Shown here in pieces: positions 9,602-17,333 of a DNA stretch of 64,000 bases; the stretch's first letter is position 1; each line of letters opens with the position of its first letter. The translations under genes were made by a program, and so were the position numbers. Origin of the DNA: WHSW01 sp963769945 (GTDB taxonomy: Bacteria > Actinomycetota > Thermoleophilia > Solirubrobacterales > 70-9); assembly GCA_963769945.1 (NCBI GenBank), contig CAVYOA010000014.1:372001-436000 (forward strand). The letters run 5' to 3'. The notes under the pieces were generated by a model, which saw nothing but the letters and a program-made list of their open reading frames with translations, was not told the DNA's origin and did no database searches.

Positions 9602-10728
9602 ATGAACGGCGAGCGACCCATCTTCGAGCGCTTCGTTCGCTGTGCGAGATCCCGAGCCCGACCGGGTACGAGCGGGCTATCGCCGATGCCGTGATCGGCG
9701 AGCTCGACGGCGCTCGGCATCGACGTCGTCGAGGACGGCTCGGCCGCTGCCGCACGCGCCGGCGCCGGCAACCTGATCGCGCGGGTGCCCGGGAGCGGGG
9801 AGGGGTGGGTGATGTTCTGTGCCCATCTCGACACGGTGCCCGCACGACGCGCCGATCGAGGTCGATCTCGTCGACGGCGTCTACCGCAGCCGCGGGCAGA
9901 CGATCCTCGGCGCCGACAACAAGGCCGCCGTCGCCGTTTTGGTCGAGCTCGCGGCTCGGTCCGCTGCGATGCCACGAGGTGCGGCGTCGAGCTCGTGTTC
10001 ACGGTCGCCGAGGAGGAGGGCCTGCGCGGGGCGCACGGAGCTCGATCTGTCCGCGTTGCGCGCGCCCTTCGGATTCGTGCTCGATCATGCGACACCGATC
10101 GGAGAGGTGATCACGGCGGCGCCGACCTATCAGCGCCTGGTCGCCAGCTTCGAGGGCCTCGAAGCCCACGCCGGGATTCGCCCCGAGGCAGGTCACTCGG
10201 CGATCGAGGCCGCCGCCGCGGCCGTCGCCGACGATGCGCCTCGGGCGAATCGACGAGGAGACGACCGCCAACGCCGGCGTGATCGCGGGCGGCACGGCGT
10301 CCAACGTCGTCGCCGGACGAGCTGCCGGCTCGAGTGTGAGGCGCGCTCGCTCGACGACGTCGAAGGCTGCGGCACGATGGCGGGGCTGGTCGATGCCTGC
10401 ACCTGGGCTGCGACGCAGCATGGATGCGACGTCGACATCGAGGTCACAGAGGTCTTTCGCGCCTATCGCTTGGCTTCGAGCTCGCGGCCGTGCACCTCGC
10501 CTGCGGCAGCGCTGGAGCGCTGCGGGCATCCGTCCGCGCGAGGTCGCGACCGGCGGCGGTAGCGACGCAAACGCGCTCGTCGCGCGCGGCTTCGAGTGCG
10601 TCCTGCTCGCAAACGGGACGGAGGCGAACCACACGCAGCAGGAGAGTGTCGCGGCCGTCCGGCTGACCGAGATGCTCGCGGTGTGCGAGACGATCGTCGA
10701 GCTTGTTGCGGATGAGGCCCTCGGATGA
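9602..10728 (+). pseudogene. M20 family metallopeptidase (peptidase T / carboxypeptidase-like), interrupted by about ten frameshifts
   Basis: A continuous M20 protein can be read by hopping frames: CEIPSPTGYERAIADAV, MFCAHLDTVP (metal-binding HxD), GQTILGADNKAAVAVL (second metal Asp), GVELVFTVAEEEGL (catalytic and metal Glu pair), TASNVVAGR, and RPREVATGGGSDANAL before NGTEANHTQQE (metal His). Frame changes fall near 9640, 9712, 9845, 9975, 10035, 10225, 10320, 10470, 10510 and 10535, each about one base, with conserved residues on both sides. No stop codon lies inside the reconstructed reading. The stop (10726-10728) overlaps the Nudix start in an ATGA, as in intact operons here. A functional gene with sequencing errors is the simplest reading. 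It hydrolyses di/tripeptides or acylated amino acids; substrate unknown. Confidence 0.7.
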
Positions 10729-11243
10729 AGCGAATCGGCTCGAAAGTGGTGTACGAGGGCCCGATCGCGGATGTCCGGATCGATCAGTTCGTCTATGACG
10801 ACGGTGCTACCGCCGAGCGTCAGGTGGTCTCACATCCTGGCGCCGTTGCGATCGTCGCCCACGACGACGAGTACGTCTGGCTCGTGCGCCAACCGCGCGA
10901 GCCGGTCGGCGAGCCGGCGTTGCTGGAGCTTCCGGCCGGCAAGCTCGATGTCGAAGGAGAGAGTGAGCTCGAGTGTGCCCAGCGCGAGCTGATTGAAGAG
11001 ATCGGCAAAGCGGCCGAGAGCTGGTTGGAGCTGAAGCGCTTCTGGGTCTCGCCGGGCTTGACCGAGGAGGAGATGACGATCTTCCTCGCGACAGGACTGA
11101 GCGACGTCGAGCACGAGGCCGATCCCGAGGAGCGAATCGAGATCGTGAGGTGGCCGCTGGTCGAGCTCGACGGGGCGATCGAGGCGTGCGCGGACTCGAA
11201 ATCGCTGCTGGGCCTGATGCTCCTGCGCGAGCGCCTCGGCTAG
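10725..11243 (+). CDS. Nudix hydrolase, ADP-ribose pyrophosphatase-like
   Basis: 172 residues. Likely splits ADP-ribose or a related nucleoside diphosphate sugar. The Nudix box is intact: GKLDVEGE, then RELIEEIG near residues 75-95, with the one-residue-longer first gap seen in actinobacterial ADP-ribose pyrophosphatases. An N-terminal beta extension (DVRIDQFVYDDGA) and the LPAGKLD entry also fit this branch. ATG 10725 overlaps the stop of the M20 peptidase gene. The substrate is not proven by sequence. Confidence 0.88.
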   Translation: MKRIGSKVVYEGPIADVRIDQFVYDDGATAERQVVSHPGAVAIVAHDDEYVWLVRQPREPVGEPALLELPAGKLDVEGESELECAQRELIEEIGKAAESWLELKRFWVSPGLTEEEMTIFLATGLSDVEHEADPEERIEIVRWPLVELDGAIEACADSKSLLGLMLLRERLG

Positions 11244-11309
11244 GTGAAGCGCGGCGGCGCTTTGCTTGCACCGGCAGGGGAGTGCGCCGGCCAGGACAAA
11301 TCCTGGCGC

Positions 11310-12293
11310 ATGGCGATCACCGTCGAGAAGCCGGCGCGACAAAGAAACGCTGGGACCGATGCGAGGTTCGAAGCACTGGTGCTCGACTTCCTCGCCTACC
11401 TCGAGTTCGAGCGTGGGCTCGCTCGCAACACCCTCGACGCATATCGCACCGACCTTCTGCAGTTTGGCGGCTTCCTTTGCGACCGCAACCGCGACGCTGT
11501 CGACGTCGAACGGGCAGACGTCGCTGATTATCTCGCCGACTTGGCAACGGCCGTGGCGCCAGACGCCGACGGCGAGGGCGGCCGGGCCGCTTGGTCGCCG
11601 GCGACGATAAGCCGCAAGACCGCGTGTCTGCGCTCGTTCTATCGCCATTTGCGCCGCGAAGAGCTGATCGCCGATGACCCGACGGCGACCCTCTCGCCTC
11701 CGCAGCGCTCGCGCAAGCTGCCCCACGTGCTCAGCCACGGTGAGGTGGTCAAGCTGCTGGCTTCGGCAAGCGGCCGCGAGCCGATCGAACTACGCGATCG
11801 CGCCTTGCTCGAGGTCATGTACGGATGTGGCCTGCGCGCTTCGGAGGCGATTGGACTCGAGATCGGTGACGTCGACATGCGCCGGGGCTTCGTGCGGCCC
11901 CACGGAAAGGGCTCGAAAGAGCGAATCGTGCCGCTGGGCAGCGAAGCGGCGCGCGCGATCGAGCGCTATCTCCGCTCGGGCCGCGCCGAGCTCGTCGGCG
12001 ACAAGCTCGAGCGCAAGCTTTTCGTCAACTTCCGTGGCGGAGCGCTGACCCGCCAGGGCTTGTACAAGATCATCAAGCGTCACGCGGCAGCGATTGGGCT
12101 CGAGCAGAAGATGAGCCCGCACACCCTGCGCCACACCTTCGCCACCCACCTGCTCTCGGGCGGCTGCGATCTGCGCTCGGTTCAGGAGATGCTCGGCCAC
12201 GCCGACGTCGCCACCACTCAGCTCTACACGCATCTCTCGCGCGAGCGGATCAAGGAGGTCTACTTCAAGGCCCATCCGCGGGCCACGGCGTAG
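11310..12293 (+). CDS. xerD: Tyrosine recombinase XerD/XerC
   Basis: 327 residues from ATG 11310. Resolves chromosome dimers at dif with its partner. The N-terminal SAM-like core-binding domain runs from about residue 20 (FLAYLEFERGLARNTLDAYR) to 120; the catalytic domain holds Arg in GCGLRASEAIGLE, Lys in HGKGSKERIVP, His-x-x-Arg in HTLRHTFATHLL, His in MLGHADVATTQLYTH and the Tyr nucleophile just after. A GTG at 11244 would add 22 residues poor in similarity. The gene follows the Nudix gene by 66 bases, the neighbourhood commonly seen for xerD in Actinobacteria; assignment to XerD rather than XerC rests mainly on this context. Confidence 0.9.
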   Translation: MAITVEKPARQRNAGTDARFEALVLDFLAYLEFERGLARNTLDAYRTDLLQFGGFLCDRNRDAVDVERADVADYLADLATAVAPDADGEGGRAAWSPATISRKTACLRSFYRHLRREELIADDPTATLSPPQRSRKLPHVLSHGEVVKLLASASGREPIELRDRALLEVMYGCGLRASEAIGLEIGDVDMRRGFVRPHGKGSKERIVPLGSEAARAIERYLRSGRAELVGDKLERKLFVNFRGGALTRQGLYKIIKRHAAAIGLEQKMSPHTLRHTFATHLLSGGCDLRSVQEMLGHADVATTQLYTHLSRERIKEVYFKAHPRATA

Positions 12294-12309
12294 ATGACCC
12301 GCAGCGTCC

Positions 12310-12813
12310 TCAGTCCGACTGCACGGAGCGCTGGTACCAGGTCACGTCCCAGGCCCGGCCGAACTTGACGCCAACGCCTTCGAAGGTGCCGACGAGCGTG
12401 AACCCGAGCGACTCGTGCAGGGCCGTGCTCGCCGGGTTCGGAGCGGTCATTCCGCCAACGGCGAGGCGCGCCGGGCTCTTGACCAGCATCTCGATCAGGC
12501 GCCCGTAAAGAGCACGACCGACGCCCCGGCCGCGAGCGCTCTCGGCTACGTAGATGGAGGTCTCACACGTTGTCTCGTAGGCGGCCCGTTCGCGAAACTG
12601 ACCGCTCTTGGCGTATCCGAACACCTTGCTGCCTTCGCCGACGGCGACGATCAGGTAATGGCCGCGATTGTGGTCGACCCTGTCGAGGGCGCGCTCCCAG
12701 TACTCGCTCGGCGGCGGCTCGAGATCGAACGTCGCCGCCGAGGCGGCGACCGCCGCGTTGTAGATCGCCGCGATCTGCTCGAGATGGGAGCGTTCGGCGT
12801 CGACGATCTGCAT
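12310..12813 (-). CDS. GNAT N-acetyltransferase, phosphinothricin-acetyltransferase-like
   Basis: 167 residues. Uses acetyl-CoA to acetylate a primary amine. The fold is recognised from IVDAERSHLEQIAAIYNAAV at the start, YIVAESARGRGVGRALY-like acetyl-CoA loop (ARGRGVGRALYGRL, near residue 100) and the NPASTALHESLGFTLVGTF motif typical of the Pat/YncA branch. The start at 12813 (ATG) leaves a 33-base divergent gap to mutM; a longer open frame upstream overlaps mutM fully and is not real. It converges on xerD (16-base gap). The real substrate is unknown; family members often acetylate methionine derivatives. Confidence 0.85.
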   Translation of the reverse strand: MQIVDAERSHLEQIAAIYNAAVAASAATFDLEPPPSEYWERALDRVDHNRGHYLIVAVGEGSKVFGYAKSGQFRERAAYETTCETSIYVAESARGRGVGRALYGRLIEMLVKSPARLAVGGMTAPNPASTALHESLGFTLVGTFEGVGVKFGRAWDVTWYQRSVQSD

Positions 12814-12846
12814 CCGCGCTTGATAGCAGCGATGATGGTCGCCTCG

Positions 12847-13776
12847 ATGCCTGAACTGCCCGAGGTCGAAACGGTCCGTCGCCAGCTCGAGCCAGAGATC
12901 CGCGGACGGCGAATCGGCAGCGCCGAGGTTCTCGACGAGCGCTGGACGCGTCCGGAGTCGCCCGCAAGCGTCGAGGCGGGCGTAGCGGGGCGAACCGTGG
13001 AGGCGGTCGAACGTCGCGGCAAGTACCTGATCGTTCGCCTCGACAACGGTTCGGCCTTGGTCATGCACCTGCGGATGACGGGCAACCTGCTGTTGCGCCC
13101 CGCGGGTTTGAGCGAAACGGCGGACCTGATGGAAGTCGGGCGCTTCGGCGCGCCTCGCCTGTATGAGTCCCACCCAGAGGCGCGCCACCTGCGGGCGCGC
13201 TTCGTCCTCGATGACGATTCGGAGCTGTGGTTCACCGACGCCCGCCGCTTCGGCCATGGTCACCTGCTCGCCGCTGACGAGATCGAGCCCTACTTCGATG
13301 CCCGCCTCGGTCCTGAGCCGCTCGGCGAGGAGCTCACCGCTGCGGCGATCGCCGAGCGCGCTGCCGACCGAAGGGCGCCGCTCAAGTCGTTCCTGCTCAA
13401 CCAGGCCGTGATCGCCGGGATCGGAAACATCTACGCCGACGAGGCGCTCTTTCGCGCTGAGCTGCATCCGCTGTCGCAGGCGGGCTCGATGAAGCTCGAG
13501 CACTGCGAGGCCTTGCGCGAGGGCATCGTCGAAGCGCTCGAGGCCGGCCTCGAAAACGGCGGCGCCTCGATCGATGACTACCGAAACGTCGTGGGTGAGC
13601 GCGGCTCGATGCAGGACGAATTCCTCGTGCACACGCGTGAGGGGCAGGAGTGCCATCGCTGCGGCGGCGAGATCGAGCGGGTCGTGGTCGGCGGGCGCTC
13701 GACGTACTTCTGTCCCGGCTGTCAGCTGAAGCTGCGGGCGCGCCCGCGCCGTCGTCCGAAGTCGCGCCGGCGATGA
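12847..13776 (+). CDS. mutM: Formamidopyrimidine-DNA glycosylase
   Basis: 309 residues. Removes 8-oxoguanine and formamidopyrimidines from DNA by a beta/delta lyase mechanism. The start must be ATG 12847 because the catalytic proline has to be residue 2 (MPELPEVETVRR); the upstream in-frame ATG at 12835 would bury it. Glu3, the lysine of the LVMHLRMTGNLLLRP loop, the H2TH region (QAVIAGIGNIYADEALF) and the C-terminal zinc finger (CHRCGGEIE, then FCPGCQ) are all present. The tail after the finger is Arg/Lys-rich. The stop overlaps the next start (ATGA). Confidence 0.95.
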   Translation: MPELPEVETVRRQLEPEIRGRRIGSAEVLDERWTRPESPASVEAGVAGRTVEAVERRGKYLIVRLDNGSALVMHLRMTGNLLLRPAGLSETADLMEVGRFGAPRLYESHPEARHLRARFVLDDDSELWFTDARRFGHGHLLAADEIEPYFDARLGPEPLGEELTAAAIAERAADRRAPLKSFLLNQAVIAGIGNIYADEALFRAELHPLSQAGSMKLEHCEALREGIVEALEAGLENGGASIDDYRNVVGERGSMQDEFLVHTREGQECHRCGGEIERVVVGGRSTYFCPGCQLKLRARPRRRPKSRRR

Positions 13777-14702
13777 GCGGCACAGTGTCGCCCCCCGATG
13801 GCTTTCTCGTCGGGCACTGGACGGACGAGGTCGGGGTGACCGGCTGCACGGCGGTGATCGCCCCGCCCGGGTCGCGGGCCGGTGTCGACGTTCGCGGCGG
13901 TGGGCCGGGAACGCGCGAGACCGAGGTGATCGGACCCCTGGCCGGCACGGGTGAGGTGACGGCAGTCATGCTCACAGGCGGCAGCGCCTACGGACTCGCC
14001 GCTGCCGATGGCGCGATGCGCTGGTGTGAGCACAATGGACGCGGCTACGTGACTCCCGGCGGGCTCGTGCCGATCGTTCCTGCGGCGGTGATCTACGACC
14101 TCGCCTCGGGCGATCCCAAGGCGCGACCCGGAGCTGATCACGGCTACGCCGCTTGCGTTGCCGCGCGCGGGGGCGTGCCTAAAACCGGGCGAGTCGGCGC
14201 CGGCACTGGAGCCGGCGTCGGCAAGATCCTGGGTCGCGAGCGCGGCAGCGCCGGCGGCGTCGGCTACGCGGGCGGGCAGACGGCGGCGGGCATCACGGTC
14301 GCGGTGATCGCCGTCGTCAACGCAGTCGGCGACGTCATCGGCGCCGACGGTGAGGTGCTCGCCGGGCCGGTGGGCGAAGGAGGGGAGATGCTGCGCACAT
14401 CGGAGCTGATCGCTTCGATGTCGCAGCCGCCTGATTGGCCGCGCCTCGAGGAGCGAAACACGACGCTCGTCTGCGCGATGACAGATGCCGCCCTCGATAA
14501 GCCCGCCTGCGCTCGCATCGCGCGGATGACAAGTGCGGGGATTGCGCGTGCGGTCGACCCGGTGTTCTCCGACGTCGACGGCGACGTTGCCTTCTGCATC
14601 GCCTCCGGCTCACCGATTCGAAACGATCGCTTTGCTTCTTTGGCCGTCGGAACTCTGGCTGCGACGCTCACCGCGGCGGCGATCCGTGACTCGGTGGTCT
14701 AG
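13773..14702 (+). CDS. P1 family peptidase (DmpA / beta-aminopeptidase type)
   Basis: 309 residues. N-terminal-nucleophile hydrolases of this family mature by self-cleavage into two chains. Family blocks visible: VGHWTDEVGVTGCTAVI at the start, TGGSAYGLAAADG near residue 68, VGAGTGAGVGKILG near 147 and GITVAVIAVVNAVGD near 170. The likely cleavage point precedes the Thr in ERNTTLVCAMTDA near residue 228, where DmpA has Ser. The start is coupled to mutM by ATGA. Substrate (D-amino or beta-peptides, amides) cannot be told from sequence. Confidence 0.85.
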   Translation: MSGTVSPPDGFLVGHWTDEVGVTGCTAVIAPPGSRAGVDVRGGGPGTRETEVIGPLAGTGEVTAVMLTGGSAYGLAAADGAMRWCEHNGRGYVTPGGLVPIVPAAVIYDLASGDPKARPGADHGYAACVAARGGVPKTGRVGAGTGAGVGKILGRERGSAGGVGYAGGQTAAGITVAVIAVVNAVGDVIGADGEVLAGPVGEGGEMLRTSELIASMSQPPDWPRLEERNTTLVCAMTDAALDKPACARIARMTSAGIARAVDPVFSDVDGDVAFCIASGSPIRNDRFASLAVGTLAATLTAAAIRDSVV

Positions 14703-14740
14703 ATGTGCCCCGATCCCGGCCGTAACCGCCGACGCTGCAA

Positions 14741-14785
14741 CGATTGAAGACCTGACCACACCGGGGCCGGGCAATCCTTCAATCG
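14741..14785 (+). repeat. Inverted repeat between the P1 peptidase gene and recO
   Basis: CGATTGAAG (14741-14749) and CTTCAATCG (14777-14785) are exact inverted copies around 27 bases. It ends 37 bases before recO; it may act as an RNA stem or a protein-binding site. Confidence 0.4.
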
Positions 14786-14822
14786 CCCTCGGGCGTCCGT
14801 GACGCCTGGCAGTCTTCGGCTG

Positions 14823-15566
14823 ATGCAGGGCAAGTTCAAGACGGAGGCGATCGTGCTGCGCAGCATCCGCTATGGCGAAGCCGATCGCGTGCTGCACCTC
14901 TACAGCGCCAACAGGGGGCGGATCGCGGCGATCGCGAAGGGCGTGCGCAAGCCGCGATCGCGTTTCGGCGGGCGCCTGGAGCCGTTCTTTCGCCTCGATC
15001 TAGTGCTGCATCAAGGTCGCGGCGACCTTTGCACCGTGACCGCCGCGCACACCATCGCCGCTCATCCCACTCTGCGCGCGGATGGACCGGCGCTGAATGC
15101 GGCGGCGCGCGCCTGCGACGCGGTCCTGCGGTTGTTCGATTCCGAGGAGCCGAGCCCGGCTGCATACAACCTGCTTTGTCGCTACCTCGCGATCTTGGAT
15201 GGTTCTGAGTCTTTGACCGGCGACGGCAGCGCCGACGGTGCGGTCGGCCTGTCGACGGCGCTTGCGTTTCGGCTCAAGCTGGCGCTGGCCGCCGGCTTTT
15301 CGGCCGAGCTCGCCTCGTGCGCTCGCTGCGGCGAATCGGACGGGTTGGCTGGGTTCTCGGGCTCGGCGGGCGGCGTCGTCTGTGGCGCTTGTGAGGGTGG
15401 TGGGTTCCCGCTTGCGGGCGAAGCGCACGAGTTCATGGTCGAGGCGCTTGGAAAGCCGCTGGCGCAAGCGCCGACGGCGAACGCTCGGGCGCTGCGCCAG
15501 GCCGAACGCGCCGTGACCGAGACGCTCGAGCATCACGCGCACGTGCATTTGCGGGCCGCGGCCTGA
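14823..15566 (+). CDS. recO: DNA repair protein RecO
   Basis: 247 residues. RecO anneals single strands and with RecR loads RecA at gaps. The N-terminal OB fold starts MQGKFKTEAIVLRSIRYGEADRVLHLYS, containing the characteristic EADR. The C-terminal helical domain carries the zinc site CARCG ... VVCGACEGG (residues about 167-195). ATG 14823 fits the family; a -10-like CAGTCT ends seven bases before it. The gene ends with ...HVHLRAAA and is followed after 58 bases by a membrane protein gene. Confidence 0.94.
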   Translation: MQGKFKTEAIVLRSIRYGEADRVLHLYSANRGRIAAIAKGVRKPRSRFGGRLEPFFRLDLVLHQGRGDLCTVTAAHTIAAHPTLRADGPALNAAARACDAVLRLFDSEEPSPAAYNLLCRYLAILDGSESLTGDGSADGAVGLSTALAFRLKLALAAGFSAELASCARCGESDGLAGFSGSAGGVVCGACEGGGFPLAGEAHEFMVEALGKPLAQAPTANARALRQAERAVTETLEHHAHVHLRAAA

Positions 15567-15624
15567 ACCTCGACCAGCGCTTTCGCCGCGCTCGCCGCCG
15601 TAGGCGATCAGCGAACATCTGGCG

Positions 15625-16299
15625 ATGAGCGATGACGTGACAGTGGAAGCCGAGCGCGTCCAGCTGCGAAAGCAGACGGACCTCTTGGAGGCTCTTGGAG
15701 GCCCGCAGGGCATCGCCGACTCGAGCTTGCCCGCGCTCGCCTTCGTCCTCACCTACACGCTCAACGGCAACAAGCTTGGGATGGCGGCGTGGGTGGCGAT
15801 CGCGGCCGGGGCGGCGATGGCCGCCTACCGCATTTACCGGCGCGAGACGCTTCAGTTCGCTCTCGCAGGGTTCGCCGGGGTGGCGATTGCGGCATTCATC
15901 GCCGATCGCACAGGGCGTGCCGAGGACTTCTTCTTGCCGGGGCTCCTGCTCAACGCCGCTTACGCGGCGGCCTACCTGATCTCGATCGTGATCAGGATTC
16001 CGCTGCTGGGCGTATTGCTGGGCCCGATTACCGGCGAGGGCATGAGCTGGCGGCGCGATCCCGAGCGCGTGCGCCTGTATACGCGGGCTAGCTGGATCTG
16101 GGTCGGGGTGTTCTCACTGCGACTGGCGGTCCAGTTGCCGCTTTACCTGGCGGGCGCGGTTCTCGCCCTGGGCATCGCCAAGACGGCGATGGGCATACCG
16201 ATCTTCCTCATCGCGATCTGGCTTTCGTACCTGATTTTGAGAGAGCCAGAACTGCCTCATGACGATGGCGCGGGCCCGCGTATGCTCAGCGCAGATTGA
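15625..16299 (+). CDS. DUF3159 family integral membrane protein
   Basis: 224 residues. An actinobacterial family of unknown function. It begins with a soluble helix and the family-typical LLEALGGPQGIADSSLPALAF, then has about five or six hydrophobic segments (for example VAIAAGAAMAAYRI, FAGVAIAAFIADRTG, LLLNAAYAAAYLISIVIRI, IFLIAIWLSYLIL). The conserved GMSWRRDPERVRLYTRASW sits between membrane segments. The stop overlaps the TTG start of dgt by TTGA. Neighbouring nucleic-acid genes give no firm clue to function. Confidence 0.8.
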   Translation: MSDDVTVEAERVQLRKQTDLLEALGGPQGIADSSLPALAFVLTYTLNGNKLGMAAWVAIAAGAAMAAYRIYRRETLQFALAGFAGVAIAAFIADRTGRAEDFFLPGLLLNAAYAAAYLISIVIRIPLLGVLLGPITGEGMSWRRDPERVRLYTRASWIWVGVFSLRLAVQLPLYLAGAVLALGIAKTAMGIPIFLIAIWLSYLILREPELPHDDGAGPRMLSAD

Positions 16300-17327
16300 C
16301 CGGTCAGAAGAGTTTCAGCCAGACAAGCCTGCGCCGGCGGATGGAGAGCTGGGAGGCTGATTACCTGTGGGAGCAAGCGGTTCGCTCCTACCCGGCTTCG
16401 CGCGCTGTGGCCGAGCCGGATAGCGAGACGCGAACGCCGTTTCAGCGCGACCGCGACCGCATCGTCCACGCGAAGGCTTTTCGCCGGCTCAAGCACAAGA
16501 CCCAGGTGTTCATCGCCCCCGAGGGCGATCATTACCGCACGCGGCTCACGCACACGATCGAGACCTGCTGCATCGCACGGACCGTGGCGCGAGCGCTGGG
16601 GTTGAACGAGGACCTGACCGAGGCGATCGGGCTCGGGCACGATCTCGGTCATCCGCCGTTCGGCCACATCGGCGAGGAGGCGCTGAACGAGGCGCTGCTC
16701 GAGCGCGGCGTCGATGGCTTCAAGCACAACGTCCACTCGCTACGTGTGGTCGATGTGATCGAGCGCGACGGAGCGGGACTGAACCTGACCGAGCAGGTGC
16801 GCGATGGCATTCTCAACCACACCGGGGCGACGAAGCCCGCAACGCTGGAGGGGCGGATCGTGCGCTTGGTTGACCGGGTGGCCTACATCAACCACGACAT
16901 CGACGACGCCGTGCGCGCCGGGATCCTGCATGAGAGCGACTTGCCATCGGAGGAGATCGCGTTGCTCGGGCCGACCGGGGCGGCGCGGATCGACACCCTG
17001 GTCGCAGACATAGTCGAGCGCTCGCGCGAGGCTGGCGACATCGCCCAATCAGAGGATGTGGCCTCGGCGATGCTGCGGCTGCGCAAGTTCATGTTCCAGA
17101 ACGTGTATCTCGGACCGGAGGCGCGTGGTGAGCACGAACGCGTGATCCGGACATTGCGGGGATTGTTCGAGCATTACCTCGACCATCCCGAGGCGGCTGG
17201 GCTCAGCGACGGCATCGAGGGGGAGAACGAGCTGCAGCGGGTGACTGACTACATCGCGGGGATGACCGACCGATTTGCAATCGCGACCTTCCGGCGACTC
17301 GCCTTGCCCGAGGAGAGCAGGCTGTGA
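16296..17327 (+). CDS. dgt: Deoxyguanosinetriphosphate triphosphohydrolase-like protein
   Basis: 343 residues from TTG 16296. HD-superfamily enzymes of this family hydrolyse dNTPs to nucleoside and triphosphate. Motifs: FQRDRDRIVHAKAFRRLKHKTQV near residue 50, RTRLTHTIE (HD His), GLGHDLGHPPFGHIGEEAL (HD pair, near 112), and AYINHDIDDAVRAG near 195. TTG overlaps the upstream stop (TTGA); ATG 16341 is a reasonable alternative and would lose 15 residues. dgt directly before dnaG is a common actinobacterial pair. Confidence 0.9.
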   Translation: MTGQKSFSQTSLRRRMESWEADYLWEQAVRSYPASRAVAEPDSETRTPFQRDRDRIVHAKAFRRLKHKTQVFIAPEGDHYRTRLTHTIETCCIARTVARALGLNEDLTEAIGLGHDLGHPPFGHIGEEALNEALLERGVDGFKHNVHSLRVVDVIERDGAGLNLTEQVRDGILNHTGATKPATLEGRIVRLVDRVAYINHDIDDAVRAGILHESDLPSEEIALLGPTGAARIDTLVADIVERSREAGDIAQSEDVASAMLRLRKFMFQNVYLGPEARGEHERVIRTLRGLFEHYLDHPEAAGLSDGIEGENELQRVTDYIAGMTDRFAIATFRRLALPEESRL

Positions 17328-17333
17328 GCGCCC

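Noticed and set aside
8237..10728. Region read as true pseudogenes or a genomic scar
   Set aside because: No stops inside the conserved reading and start/stop overlaps preserved; sequence errors explain it better, though reads are needed.
11310..12293. Phage-type integrase
   Set aside because: Length, motifs and position after the Nudix gene fit chromosomal XerD; no phage genes nearby.
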